A stretch of DNA of 64,000 nucleotides from Conexibacter woesei Iso977N (GTDB taxonomy: Bacteria > Actinomycetota > Thermoleophilia > Solirubrobacterales > Solirubrobacteraceae). This document shows positions 32,962 to 42,040 of the stretch, in pieces. The notes below the pieces were generated by a model, which was not told the origin of the DNA, did no database searches, and was given only the letters and a program-made list of their open reading frames with translations. Positions within the stretch are counted from its first letter, which is position 1. The number at the start of each line of letters is the position of its first letter. The position numbers and the translations under genes are program-made. Location: positions 1-64,000 of the forward strand of contig NZ_AUKG01000001.1 in assembly GCF_000424625.1 (NCBI RefSeq), written 5' to 3'.

Positions 32962-35082
32962 TCAGCGGCATGGCTCACCGCGCAACGCCGGGCACCCGGG
33001 CAGCGCGGTCGGGACGGCGAGCCCCGGGACGACCGGGAGCGTCAGCGTCGCGCCGTCCAGCGTGATCCTCGCGGTCCCCTTCTTCGGGACCGTGTCCCCG
33101 AAGGCCCAGACCGGCTGGTCGCCGCGCGGCGGGCCGACGGTCACGCGGATGCGCGAGCCCGCGCGGTACGCGTGGCCCTGGTAGTACATGGGGATCGTGA
33201 TGTTGGTGGCCTTGCCCGTGGGCAGCGGCGCGGCGTCCTTCTCGCGCAGCGACAGGACGGGCGCGAGCGGGGTCGACTTCTTCGCGTCCAGCTTGCGGTC
33301 CGACGCGCGCAGCCAGCCGGACTGCACGAACGTCTCCCTCCCGTCCGGGCGCAGCTCGGAGACCGTGACCTGCAGGTCGACGTCCGGGACGCTCGACTTG
33401 ATGGTGGCCTTGAAGAAGCCGGCGCCGAGCGCGGTCTCGCTCGCGCTCAGCGGCTCGGTGGCCCAGGAGGCGACGGCGCCCGTCGGCGGCTGGGTCCACC
33501 TGTAGTTGGGGGTGTTGGTCCAGAGGCCGTTGGTGCCGCCGGCCGTGCTCCCGCTGAAGTCGTTGGCCGGGCGGCTGGTCCTCGACCACGTGAACGTCTG
33601 GGCGCCGCCGAGCTGCCACGCGTAGGCGCGGGTGCCGGGGGCCGGGAAGCGCGCGAAGTCGTGCTCGTAGGCGGGGCCGGGGGTGTTCGGCTTGGCCGGG
33701 TCGCCCGCGCCGTTGTCGAACAGGACGCGCACGGGCGGAGTCGAGTTGTAGGCGTTGAGCGCGTCGTCGTAGCTGGCCTTGCCCTGGACCGGGTCGGCCG
33801 GGAGCGTGAGGCCGGCGACGCCCATCGCGGTCTGGAAGACGACCGGCGCGGAGCCCTTGACCAGCGGCGACAGGTTCGGCGCGCGGTGGGCGACGTAGAG
33901 CTCCAGGAAGTCGTACCAGCGGTTGAACGTCGAGGGGTCCAGCGAGTCGATGTGCAGGCCGTTGGTGAAGGTGAAGTACTTGGTCCTGGTGCCGGTGAAG
34001 TGATCGGCCAGCGCCGGGCAGTGGCCGCCGGTCTGCTCGTCGGTGAACTGGCAGGCCATGAACGTCGGGGCCTGGATCCTGTTCACGAACGTGATCGGGC
34101 TGAGCGGGTCGGCGACGCTCGCGACGTAGTGCGCGTTCTGCGCCGTCTTCTCGAGGAGGTCGATCGCCTCGGGGTGGAGGTCCTGGTTGTCCTTGCAGAT
34201 CCTGTCGCCGCCCTTGATGCGCTTGAGCGCCCAGGCCTGGCCGCCGGTGGCGGAGGCGGGCTTGGCGTCGTGGACGCGGTCCTTCGCCCAGGACAGCGCG
34301 AAGCCGGTGTTGAGGATGCCGCCGGGGTAGAGCGTCGTCTGGGTGTTGTCGATGACGCTCAGCGGCGTGATCGCCGAAAGCGACGGCGGGCGGGTGGCGG
34401 CGGTGAAGAGCTGACTGATGCCGCCGTAGGAGATGCCCATCATGCCGGGCCTGTGGTGCATGACCCAGGGCTGGCGGGCGACGGTCTCGACGGCGTCGTA
34501 GCCGTCGAGGCCCTGGAGCGGCTCGAAGTAGTCGAAGGCGCCGCCCGAGCAGCCGGTGCCGCGCATGTTGACGTCGACGACCGCGTAGCCGAGGAGGTTG
34601 GCGACCTGCGCGATCGACGACTCGCCGCCCGCGGGGTCGGCGTAGCCGTAGCCGGAGTACTCGACGAGCGTCGGGTAGGGCGCCGTGACGCCCGCCGGGA
34701 GGTGGACGTCGATGGCCAGCTGCGTCCCGTCGCGGGTCGTGAGGTAGCCGTAGCCGGACTTGGGGAGCCTCTGGTTGTAGATCTTGGTCGAGGGCGGCGT
34801 GCCGGCATCGCTCAGCACGCGCACGGGCTTGCTGTTCGCGACGCGGTAGCCGGAGCCGGGGGTGACGTCGCGGAACACCGCGCCGCCGAGCGACCCGGCC
34901 TTCTGGCGTGCCACCCTCTTCCCGGACCTGGTCAGGACGAGCGTCTGGCCCTTCCTGGCGCCAGTCACCTGGACCTGCTCAGCGCTGCCGCGGACGACGA
35001 GCGTCGCAGCCGACGCCGTCCCCACTCCGCACAGCATCAACCCCGCGGCTACCGCCGCGACCACCCCGAGAGACCGACCCAT
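32962..35082 (-). CDS. Secreted CocE/NonD (S15-type) alpha/beta hydrolase
   Basis: 706 residues. Signal peptide (MGRSLGVVAAVAAGLMLCGVGTASA), then an N-terminal beta module rich in Lys/Thr, then the alpha/beta hydrolase: GYLTTRDGTQLAIDVHLP, VNMRGTGCSGGAFD and the nucleophile elbow MMGISYGGISQLF. His is probably in NGLHIDSLDP. The last 230 residues form the jelly-roll PepX_C domain (VTVGPPRGDQPVW). Related enzymes are X-Pro dipeptidyl-peptidases, cocaine esterase and glutaryl-7-ACA acylases. The true substrate is unknown; being exported, it probably acts on peptides or esters in the medium. Confidence 0.9.
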   Translation of the reverse strand: MGRSLGVVAAVAAGLMLCGVGTASAATLVVRGSAEQVQVTGARKGQTLVLTRSGKRVARQKAGSLGGAVFRDVTPGSGYRVANSKPVRVLSDAGTPPSTKIYNQRLPKSGYGYLTTRDGTQLAIDVHLPAGVTAPYPTLVEYSGYGYADPAGGESSIAQVANLLGYAVVDVNMRGTGCSGGAFDYFEPLQGLDGYDAVETVARQPWVMHHRPGMMGISYGGISQLFTAATRPPSLSAITPLSVIDNTQTTLYPGGILNTGFALSWAKDRVHDAKPASATGGQAWALKRIKGGDRICKDNQDLHPEAIDLLEKTAQNAHYVASVADPLSPITFVNRIQAPTFMACQFTDEQTGGHCPALADHFTGTRTKYFTFTNGLHIDSLDPSTFNRWYDFLELYVAHRAPNLSPLVKGSAPVVFQTAMGVAGLTLPADPVQGKASYDDALNAYNSTPPVRVLFDNGAGDPAKPNTPGPAYEHDFARFPAPGTRAYAWQLGGAQTFTWSRTSRPANDFSGSTAGGTNGLWTNTPNYRWTQPPTGAVASWATEPLSASETALGAGFFKATIKSSVPDVDLQVTVSELRPDGRETFVQSGWLRASDRKLDAKKSTPLAPVLSLREKDAAPLPTGKATNITIPMYYQGHAYRAGSRIRVTVGPPRGDQPVWAFGDTVPKKGTARITLDGATLTLPVVPGLAVPTALPGCPALRGEPCR

Positions 35083-35115
35083 CGGCCGACCCTACTCCCG
35101 TCAGGGTGGTTCAGG

Positions 35116-35799
35116 TCAAACGAACAGCGTCAGATCGGGCTCGCGCTCGCCGCGCAGGACCGCGAGATCGACCTCGACGCAGCGCAGCCCGCGCGATTCC
35201 GCGAGGGTCCGGGCCTGCGGCTTGATCTGCTGCGCGGCCAGGACGCCCGTGATCTCCGCCATCGCCGGATCTTCCCGAAGGCGCTCCAGGTACCGCGTCA
35301 ACTGCTCGACCGCGTCGATCGTCGCCACGCGCTTGATCTCGACGGCGACCCAGCCATCTTCGGCATCGCGGCACATCAGGTCGACCGGCCCGATGTCCGT
35401 CGCCCACTCCCGCTTGACGAGCCGGAACCCCTCGCCACACCAATGCGGCTGCTCGGCCAGCAGCTCCTGCAGATGCCGCTCGACCCCATCCTTCTCGAGC
35501 GCAGCAGCCTCACCCATGTCGTGCGTGACATCGCTGACGACCTCGCTGATCGCGATGTCCAACCGATCCTCGGTCGCCCCCGCCCGCTTGCGCACGACCA
35601 TATGCGTCACCGGATCCTCACCCTCGAACTCGACGACCGTCGGCGGCGTCATCCAGTTCTGCGGCTTGTAGCCGCCGGTGTCGGCATGCACCATCACCGA
35701 CCCATCCGACTTCACCATGATCAACCGCAGCGCCTCCGGCAGGAGGGCGTCGAGGCGGCCGGAGTAGCGGACTTCACAGCGGGCAACGATGAGACGCAT
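35116..35799 (-). CDS. nucS: Mismatch endonuclease NucS/EndoMS
   Basis: 227 residues from ATG 35799 (the frame opens 14 codons earlier but family homology starts at MRLIVARCEV). N-terminal DNA-binding/dimerisation domain with YKPQNWMTPP, then the RecB-like nuclease domain with GPVDLMCRD and VAVEIKR (the E-x-K catalytic motif). The C-terminus DLTLFV resembles a beta-clamp-binding tail. NucS replaces MutS/MutL in Actinobacteria and many archaea by cutting both strands at mismatches. The gene sits alone amid secreted-protein genes. A short segment resembling its 5' end lies about 2.5 kb away at 38.26 kb. Confidence 0.95.
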   Translation of the reverse strand: MRLIVARCEVRYSGRLDALLPEALRLIMVKSDGSVMVHADTGGYKPQNWMTPPTVVEFEGEDPVTHMVVRKRAGATEDRLDIAISEVVSDVTHDMGEAAALEKDGVERHLQELLAEQPHWCGEGFRLVKREWATDIGPVDLMCRDAEDGWVAVEIKRVATIDAVEQLTRYLERLREDPAMAEITGVLAAQQIKPQARTLAESRGLRCVEVDLAVLRGEREPDLTLFV

Positions 35800-35865
35800 C
35801 GCCACCGAACGGTACGCATCCCGCCGGGCGGAAGCGATCACGTCGTCGGCATCCAGCGGGACTCG

Positions 35866-37323
35866 TCAGCGTGTGAACGCTGCGACGAGATCGATCGCCG
35901 CGGCCGTCGGCGGGCCGCCGGGGAGCGAGGACGCGGGCAGCCTGTGCTTCGCCAGCGCCGAGGTGACGTAGGCCGCGCCGCCCTGGGCCTGGTCGGCCGT
36001 GAGCGCGCCCGAGACCCTTTGCGCCTTGAGCAGCGTCGCGAGCTTCGCACCGGCGGCGCGCTCGGCCTTCGCCGCCCCGCGGAGCTCCGTCACGAGCGCG
36101 CTTGCGTGTCGCTCCTGCGCCTTCAGTGCCGACGTGCGCCGGGCCTTCGCCGCCCCGCTCTCGCGGAAGACGGTGACCTGCAGCGCCTCGGCGCGCGCCG
36201 TCGCCGCGCGGCTCGCCGCGATGTAGCGGAGCTCCGCGGCGCGGAGCGCGGCGCAGAACCCCGCCGGCCCCGCGGGCTCGCGCGCGCAGTCCGGGAGCGT
36301 GACCTTCGTGCGCACCGGCCGCGGCTGCGCGAGCGTGCCGAAGTCCTTCCGCGGCGGGTCGTTGACGATCCGCGCGTCGGCCTCGAGCCGGCTGAGCAGC
36401 GTCACGCACTCGAAGCCCGACCCGGCGAGGATCACGTCGCCTGCGACCGCCGCGGCGGCCGCCGACTCCGCCGGGACGGCGACGCCCCACACGACCGCCG
36501 TCGTCCCGAGCACGACCTGCCCGCACGCCGCCTCCGCCCGGAACAGCGTGGTCAGGAAGTCGCTCTTCGCGAACACCTTCTGGCGCTCGATCGCCGGGAT
36601 GTGCCTCCCGGCCGGCGTCCTGTGCGTCGCCCTGCCGCCTGCGTTCACGCGCACCTCGGAGGTGATCGCGATCTGCGTCGCGCGCGTGCCGCCGCCGGTC
36701 TCGCACGCGACGGTCTCCCTCGCCCGCGGCCCGCCGACGTCGAACGCCCTGCTCGCGTCCGCGTCGCCGCTGAGCGACGGCGAGAAGGCGTCGGCGAACG
36801 ACGGGTCCTGGGTGACGGGCGGCACGGCCGGGCACACGCTCGAGGACCCACAGTGCTCCGTGTTGCAGAACAGCACCGAGCCGAAGTACTGGCAGCTCGG
36901 GCCGCCGGTGACGGTCACGTCGCTGCCCGACATCTGCGGCAGGTTCAGGTTGACGCCGAGCGTCCCGTCGCCGTGGCGCGTCACCGCGACGTTGTGCGTC
37001 GCGCTCCCGGGCGCCTGCGTGATCGTGCAGTGCGCCGGGGGATAGCCGCCGCCCTCGTCGTCGTCGATCGTCCCCTGCGCGGCGAGCTTCACGTGCAGGT
37101 CGCTCGCCTCGCCGGGGCCGGCGGTCGAACCGGAGACGTCCTCCACCCAGGACAGCGTCTCGCTCCGTCGCGCCGAGGACCCGGCGGACGGCCCGGAGCC
37201 GTCGAACGTGTCGTGCCACGCGTAGCTGCCGGTGTAGTGGATCTGGAACGCGCTGGTCGCCGCGGAGGCCGGCGCGACCAGCGCCAGCGAGAGCAGCACG
37301 CTGAGCACGACTGCGCGGCGCAT
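35866..37323 (-). CDS. Large secreted protein, unknown
   Basis: 485 residues from ATG 37323, chosen because a clean signal peptide follows (MRRAVVLSVLLSLALVAPASA). The N-terminal 250 residues are beta-rich with Cys pairs (SCQYFGSVLFCNTEHC and VCPAV). The middle holds a Gly/Ala/Val hydrophobic stretch (AAAAAVAGDVILAG). The last 190 residues are helical and charged (AAELRYIAASRAATARAEALQ, ALKAQERHASALVTELRGAAKAERAAGAKLATLLKAQ), a likely coiled coil. I know no family. Exported, function unknown. Confidence 0.75.
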   Translation of the reverse strand: MRRAVVLSVLLSLALVAPASAATSAFQIHYTGSYAWHDTFDGSGPSAGSSARRSETLSWVEDVSGSTAGPGEASDLHVKLAAQGTIDDDEGGGYPPAHCTITQAPGSATHNVAVTRHGDGTLGVNLNLPQMSGSDVTVTGGPSCQYFGSVLFCNTEHCGSSSVCPAVPPVTQDPSFADAFSPSLSGDADASRAFDVGGPRARETVACETGGGTRATQIAITSEVRVNAGGRATHRTPAGRHIPAIERQKVFAKSDFLTTLFRAEAACGQVVLGTTAVVWGVAVPAESAAAAAVAGDVILAGSGFECVTLLSRLEADARIVNDPPRKDFGTLAQPRPVRTKVTLPDCAREPAGPAGFCAALRAAELRYIAASRAATARAEALQVTVFRESGAAKARRTSALKAQERHASALVTELRGAAKAERAAGAKLATLLKAQRVSGALTADQAQGGAAYVTSALAKHRLPASSLPGGPPTAAAIDLVAAFTR

Positions 37324-37338
37324 CGTGCCGCCGACCAT

Positions 37339-38194
37339 ACACCCCTCGTCCACCCGTCCCACGACGCGATCTCGTCCAGATGGTCAAGCATTCGCAGTTC
37401 TGCGGTCTGCGAGCAGACCTAGGTTGCGCATCCCGCGCACGGATCTCCGGGGAGTGCCGGGGGAGGCTGGCTTGGCGGACAACTGACAGCGTCCGCCTCC
37501 GTTTGATCGGCGGCACGCACGGTCCGACTCGCGGCACCAGGCGACGTTCATGACCTCGACGATGACGAGGTGTCCGAGCCCGTGAAGCTCATGGCGGCAA
37601 GATCGTCCTCGACGACGTCGAATTGGGACTCGGTTCGATCGCGCGAACCGGTGATCGCCTACTCGGTGTCATGAGAACGTGGATCGTCGTGCTCGACCGT
37701 GCGAATGCGTGCTTCTGCCGCATCGAGGGCCGTTGCGAGCGTCATGACGGCCGAAGCCAGTTCGTTGACCGCAGCCTGCCAGCTGACGTGACGCGAAACG
37801 TCGTAAAGAGTCCGGCGCGCAGCGTCTTCGTGCGATGTCGGCATCACCTCATCGTATTCGAGACGAGCGCCCCCGTTGCTTCAGCGCTAACGAACACAGA
37901 GCACTTGCCTGCCGCCGGGATCGGGCGCGATCCCAACGGTGAGCGGCACTGATCGGCTGAGCCGCGGTCGCCGAGGCGGCCGCTCGATCCACCCTCAGCG
38001 TGGTTCCCGTAGCACGGTGCCGACAACGACGTGGGTTGCGACTGGGCGCGGGATGAAGGACAGCCGCTGCGTCAATCCACGTGGTTCAAGCACCAGGTGG
38101 CCAACCCCTATCACTTGATCATCACGTTCATGGTCGTTCAGCAACGTCGACGGTCTGCGAGCCGCGCTCTCGGTCGCCGGGCTGCTCGGCTCGC
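37339..38194. other. Gene-poor stretch of lower GC content
   Basis: About 850 bases between the secreted protein gene and the nucS-like remnant carry no gene I can identify with confidence. The base composition is visibly less GC-rich than the flanks, and short frames on both strands use many A/T-ending codons. One 61-codon frame (37659-37844) is listed separately. The stretch may be decayed or foreign DNA. I see no inverted-repeat ends, integrase or tRNA. Confidence 0.5.
37659..37844 (-). CDS. Possible small helical protein in the low-GC stretch
   Basis: 61 residues from ATG 37844, preceded by a GAGG four bases upstream. The predicted protein is soluble and helical (SWQAAVNELASAVMTLATALDAAEARIRTVEHDD), like a short coiled coil. 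Its codon use is unlike neighbouring genes, with many third positions A or T. It may be a genuine acquired gene or chance. No family known. Confidence 0.4.
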   Translation of the reverse strand: MPTSHEDAARRTLYDVSRHVSWQAAVNELASAVMTLATALDAAEARIRTVEHDDPRSHDTE

Positions 38195-38260
38195 CGGCCA
38201 CCGAACCGCTTGGCGACCGGACGACGTGCCTGCGTCACAGCGGGCGACGATCAGGCGCAT
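38195..38260 (-). pseudogene. Decayed copy of the 5' end of nucS
   Basis: Read from ATG 38260 the frame gives MRLIVARC, identical to the first eight residues of NucS (35799), with the DNA differing only at synonymous third positions. It continues DAGTSSGRQAVRWP against NucS EVRYSGRLDALLP: after a one-codon gap SGR and a later Pro line up. Similarity then stops and the frame ends at a TGA about 30 codons on. The bases just before the ATG (CGTACGATCCTGGTG versus CGTACCGTTCGGTGGCG) also resemble each other. I read this as a fragment of a duplicated nucS. The alignment was made by eye. Confidence 0.5.
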
Positions 38261-38297
38261 CACCAGGATCGTACGGCCCCGATGTTCTGGGCTCCGG

Positions 38298-40022
38298 TCA
38301 GCGCCTCGCCGTGATCCCGAAGGTCCGGGTGGTCGTGGTCGTGCCGCCGGTGTTCGTGGCGGTCAGCGTCGCCGAGGCGGTGATGGTCGTGCCGTGGCCC
38401 AGGAGGTGGCGGATCGAGGCGGGAAGGCGGACGAGGAGCCTCGTCGCGGTTCCGGTCGCGACGGTCGCGGCGTGGGTGAGCGTGACCTTCTGGGTCCTGT
38501 GCCCGGCGCGCCTGATCGTCAGGACCAGCCGCTCGGCGATGCGGCAGGACCCGCCGCCGGTGGGGCAGGTCGCCGTCACGCCGGCGACATGGATGAGGCT
38601 CGTCTTGGACGGCGCGACCTTCGCGGTGCTCCCGCGGCTGAACGCCGCGCGGGGCGGCATGGGGACCGGCGGCGGGGTGGTGCCGGCGCCGGCGACGGGC
38701 GCGGGCGGCGGCGTGGACGTCGTGGTCGACGTCGTCGTCCCCGTGCTCGTGTCGGTCGTCCCCGTGCCGGTGTCCGGCGCGGCCGTCACGGAGTAGTGCA
38801 CCGTCTTGGTCGTCCTGTTGCCCGCCGCGTCGGTCGCGTTCACCGTGAACGCGTGCGTGCCCGGCGCGGTCGTGTCGACCGCAGCGCCGTCGGCGACCGG
38901 CCCGGCGCAGGTCGCGACGCCGGTGTCGTCGTCCTCGCAGGCGTAGTCGGCGGTCACCGCGGTCCCGGCGACGAACGACGCGCCGTCGGCCGGGCTGGTG
39001 ATCGTGACGCTCGGCGCCGTCACGTCCGCAGGCAAGGCGTAGGTGATGGTCATGCCCGGGTCGTCGAGGGTCTGGGCGAGCACGGTGCCGCCGGCCGGGA
39101 CCATGTCGGACCCGCCGCCACCCGCGCCGATCCCGCCCGCCGCGCCCTCGCTACCGCCACCGCCGCCGCCAAACCACCCGCCGCCACCACCGCCGCCGCT
39201 GTAGTAGAAGCCGCCGTTGAGGTCCACGAGCTGGCCGCCGCCGCCCTGCCCGGCCGCGCCGGGGCCGGCCGCGAGCTGCCCGCCGGCGCCTGCCGCGGTC
39301 AGCGTCGCCCCGTAGCCGCCGTAGTGGCACTGCTCGGTCGTGCCGTTGCAGATCCCCTGCAGCGTCGCCCCGTCCGTCCCGGCGCCGTTGGCGAGCGGGT
39401 CGGCCGACGGGACGCCGCCGGCGCCGCCGGCCTGCTGGACCGCGTGGGCCGCGCCGCCACCGCCGGCCGCGACGAGGAGACGCGGATCGGTCGCAGGGTC
39501 GCCGGTGAGCGGGACGCCGGACCCGCGGGCAGTCGTTCGGAGGTCGGTCGCGCCGCCGCCGCTGAAGCCCGGGCTCGGGTTGATCCTCTTGTTGGTGCAG
39601 TTCATCCCCCACGCATCGTCGCCGCCCGCGCCGCCACCGTTCCAGCCGCCCGGCGTCTGCCGGCCTCCGCACGGGGCGGGGACGCCCACGCCGCCGACCT
39701 CGACGTAGAGCGTGGCGCCCGGCGTGACCGCGAGGCCGTCGACCTCGACCGCACCGGCCGCCCCACCGCTCGCGATCCCGGGGTACTGGCCGCCGTGGCC
39801 ACCCGTCGCGTGCACGTCGATCGACGCGACGCCGTCCGGGACCGCGAACGTCTGCTCGGCGCCGGTCGACGCGTAGGTGCACGTCACCACGCGCGCCGTA
39901 CCGAGCGTGCACCCGTCAGGCAACGCGGGCGCCGCCGAGGCGGTGCCGGCGGCGGCCGGCAGGACGATGAGGGCCGCGGCGGCGCAGACGATGGCGCGCC
40001 GCGACAGCGACGAAGCGAACAT
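38298..40022 (-). CDS. Secreted Gly-rich / Ig-like surface protein
   Basis: 574 residues. Signal peptide MFASSLSRRAIVCAAAALIVLPAAAGTASA. About residues 40-330: a Gly-rich domain of the ALK/LTK type (repeated GGGG runs between short beta strands, ending in YYSGGGGGGGWFGGGGGG). About 335-425: an Ig-like/HYR-type module (VTAPSVTITSPADGASFVAG and HAFTVNATDAAGNRTTKTVHYSV). Then a Thr/Pro linker (DTSTGTTTSTTTSTPPP), then a C-terminal beta module (TCPTGGGSCRIAERLVLTI) of a type common in secreted proteins of this lineage. No anchor is seen, so it is probably released or bound to the wall. Function unknown; adhesion or matrix is a guess. Confidence 0.8.
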   Translation of the reverse strand: MFASSLSRRAIVCAAAALIVLPAAAGTASAAPALPDGCTLGTARVVTCTYASTGAEQTFAVPDGVASIDVHATGGHGGQYPGIASGGAAGAVEVDGLAVTPGATLYVEVGGVGVPAPCGGRQTPGGWNGGGAGGDDAWGMNCTNKRINPSPGFSGGGATDLRTTARGSGVPLTGDPATDPRLLVAAGGGGAAHAVQQAGGAGGVPSADPLANGAGTDGATLQGICNGTTEQCHYGGYGATLTAAGAGGQLAAGPGAAGQGGGGQLVDLNGGFYYSGGGGGGGWFGGGGGGSEGAAGGIGAGGGGSDMVPAGGTVLAQTLDDPGMTITYALPADVTAPSVTITSPADGASFVAGTAVTADYACEDDDTGVATCAGPVADGAAVDTTAPGTHAFTVNATDAAGNRTTKTVHYSVTAAPDTGTGTTDTSTGTTTSTTTSTPPPAPVAGAGTTPPPVPMPPRAAFSRGSTAKVAPSKTSLIHVAGVTATCPTGGGSCRIAERLVLTIRRAGHRTQKVTLTHAATVATGTATRLLVRLPASIRHLLGHGTTITASATLTATNTGGTTTTTRTFGITARR

Positions 40023-40246
40023 GGACGAGTCTCCCCTGGTTCTCCCGCGGACCCGGCGGGGCCCGTTCTGGCCGGACAGGAAACCAGGCCATCAGCCGAA
40101 GGAACCACGACGATCGGCTAGGTCTTCAGGCAGCCTGTGCGATCTCGGACACCCCGGACAGCGGCTCGGTCGCGGACCTGAGAAGCCAAGTGGCAATGGT
40201 GTGACATTGACTCCGGGCGCGCCAAGCGAGGAGGGTGCCCCCGGCC

Positions 40247-41386
40247 ATGCTCAGAACATCGAAGTTCTCTGTCCTTGCAGCCGTCGCGGCGGCGTGTGCG
40301 ATCGGTGCGTCGAGTGCCCAGGCTGCCTGGACGGTGACGTCCGGCACGCCGCCGGCGAACACCGCGCAGCTCACGGGTGTCGCGTGCACCTCGACGACGT
40401 TCTGCCTGATGGTCGGCCCGCAGTCTGGCACGACGACACGAGCCTACGTCCAGAAGTACACCGGCTCGCTCACCACGATCACCCCGAACTCGGCGACCTC
40501 CGAGCTCGACGGCGTCGGCTGCAACTCCTCGACCCTCTGCTTCGCCGCCGGCACGGACTTCAGCCCGACGCCCCCGGCCCCGCACGAGGAGTCGTTCAAC
40601 GGGACGTCGTTCTCGGCGTCGACCTCGGCGGTCCCCGCCAGCTCCACGTTCTCCGAGCTCGACGGCACGGCCTGCCCCGGCTCGACGTCCTGCTTCTCGG
40701 TCGGCCAGTACTCGACCTCGACCTCGACCAACGCGCTGATCGAGCACTGGACCGGCAGCTCCTGGGGCATCCAGTCGATGACGCTCCCGTCCGGGACGAC
40801 CAGCTCCACGCTGTCGGACGTCTCCTGCACCTCGACCACCGCCTGCACCGCGGTCGGCACGTACACGACGTCGTCCAGGACCTCGGCGCTGATCGAGCGC
40901 TACAACGGCACCTCCTGGACCTTCCAGACCGAGATCGTCCCGTCCGGCGCCTCGCAGCTCGAGCTCGACGGCGTCTCCTGCACCACCTCGACCGCCTGTG
41001 TCGCCGTCGGCAACTACACCGACTCGTCGGCCGTCCAGCACGCGCTCGCCGAGCACTGGAACGGGACGGCCTGGTCGCAGAGGACCGTCGCCGACCCGAG
41101 CGGCGCGACCAGCGCGGCCCTGTCCGACGTCTCCTGCTACACGACCAGCAGCGCCGGCTGCGTCGCCGTCGGCGGCTACACCGACAGCACCGGCGTCGTC
41201 CTGCCCGAGGCCGCCGGCTACAACGGCACGGCCTGGTCGCTGCAGTCGATCACGAGGCCCGGGATCTCCAGCAACGCCACGCTCAACGGCGTCTCCTGCA
41301 CGTCCAGCACGTTCTGCCTGGCCGTCGGCGCCGCCGTCACCACCTCGACCGGCGTCGTTGGCCCGGTCGTCTACAAGGGCCCGTAG
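40247..41386 (+). CDS. Secreted Cys-pair repeat protein, probable seven-bladed propeller
   Basis: 379 residues from ATG 40247, which has GAGGAGGG upstream. Signal peptide to about ASSAQA. The mature protein is built of repeats of about 50 residues, each starting L(D/S)GVSC(T/S)STTxC(x)AVG, with two Cys six or seven apart, then a hydrophobic strand (ALIEHWNGTSW) and a Pro-Ser-Gly turn. Six full units plus a seventh partial unit are seen. The short segment after the signal peptide (WTVTSGTPPANTAQ) equals the missing end of the seventh, as in velcro-closed beta-propellers. One disulfide per blade is likely. Ligand unknown. Confidence 0.82.
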   Translation: MLRTSKFSVLAAVAAACAIGASSAQAAWTVTSGTPPANTAQLTGVACTSTTFCLMVGPQSGTTTRAYVQKYTGSLTTITPNSATSELDGVGCNSSTLCFAAGTDFSPTPPAPHEESFNGTSFSASTSAVPASSTFSELDGTACPGSTSCFSVGQYSTSTSTNALIEHWTGSSWGIQSMTLPSGTTSSTLSDVSCTSTTACTAVGTYTTSSRTSALIERYNGTSWTFQTEIVPSGASQLELDGVSCTTSTACVAVGNYTDSSAVQHALAEHWNGTAWSQRTVADPSGATSAALSDVSCYTTSSAGCVAVGGYTDSTGVVLPEAAGYNGTAWSLQSITRPGISSNATLNGVSCTSSTFCLAVGAAVTTSTGVVGPVVYKGP

Positions 41387-41389
41387 GCC

Positions 41390-42031
41390 CTAGCGGCGGA
41401 CCCCGTAGTCCGCCATCCCATGCGACAGCTGGTCGTAGGCGCGGTCCGCTTCCACCCGGAGGCGGGCCGCGACCGCTTTCTGGTCCTCACCAGCCAGCAA
41501 CGCGGTGAAGGCCGCCCGGAAGATCAAGCGGTTGGTCCACGCCAGCGACCGGGCCACGGTGGCCGCCACGAGGTCGTCCTCGGGAACCCCCGCGGCCTCG
41601 GCGATCGCCGGCGTCAGCGTCGCCGCCTCGCGCTCCCAGGCGACGAGCATCCGGTCCTGCAGCGCCTTCGACCCGCGGACCATCCGCGGGACCGCCAGGA
41701 TCTGGTCGACCGGGTCGACCTCGATCGCGTCGATGATCGCGGCGGTCGTGCGGCGGAAGACCTCGACGACCGACTCGTCCGGGAACCGGTGCTTGAGCCC
41801 CTCGACCGTCCTCGCCAGCCGCTCCTCGCCGCCGGCCAGCGCGAGGTCCTCCTTGGTCGCGAAGTGGTTGAACACCGTCTTCTCGGAGACGTCGGCGGCC
41901 TCGGCGATCTCGGCGACCGTCACCGCGTCGTAGCCCTTCTTCATGAACAACGTGCGCGCGGCGATGAAGATCGCGTCGCGGGTCGCGCGCTTCTTGCGCT
42001 CGCGCCGACCGGGCAGCTCCGTGGTGTCCAT
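41390..42031 (-). CDS. TetR family transcriptional regulator
   Basis: 213 residues from ATG 42031. N-terminal HTH: RDAIFIAARTLFMKKGYDAVTVAEIAEAADVSEKTVFNHFATKEDL, the classic TetR pattern; the remaining helices form the ligand pocket. It is divergent from a drug-type ABC exporter (ATP-binding gene at 42099) with 67 bases between, so it most likely represses that exporter. Its own promoter has a perfect TATAAT only about ten bases before the ATG. It converges on the propeller gene with three bases between the stops. Confidence 0.93.
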   Translation of the reverse strand: MDTTELPGRRERKKRATRDAIFIAARTLFMKKGYDAVTVAEIAEAADVSEKTVFNHFATKEDLALAGGEERLARTVEGLKHRFPDESVVEVFRRTTAAIIDAIEVDPVDQILAVPRMVRGSKALQDRMLVAWEREAATLTPAIAEAAGVPEDDLVAATVARSLAWTNRLIFRAAFTALLAGEDQKAVAARLRVEADRAYDQLSHGMADYGVRR

Positions 42032-42040
42032 GCACCTTCC

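Noticed and set aside
33172-37422. A 1416-residue plus-strand frame across CocE, nucS and the secreted protein
   Set aside because: It spans three well-supported opposite-strand genes and their gaps and has no recognisable motif.
37623-37952. 109-codon plus-strand frame in the low-GC stretch
   Set aside because: Unlikely protein composition, no ribosome binding site, and it overlaps a more protein-like opposite frame.
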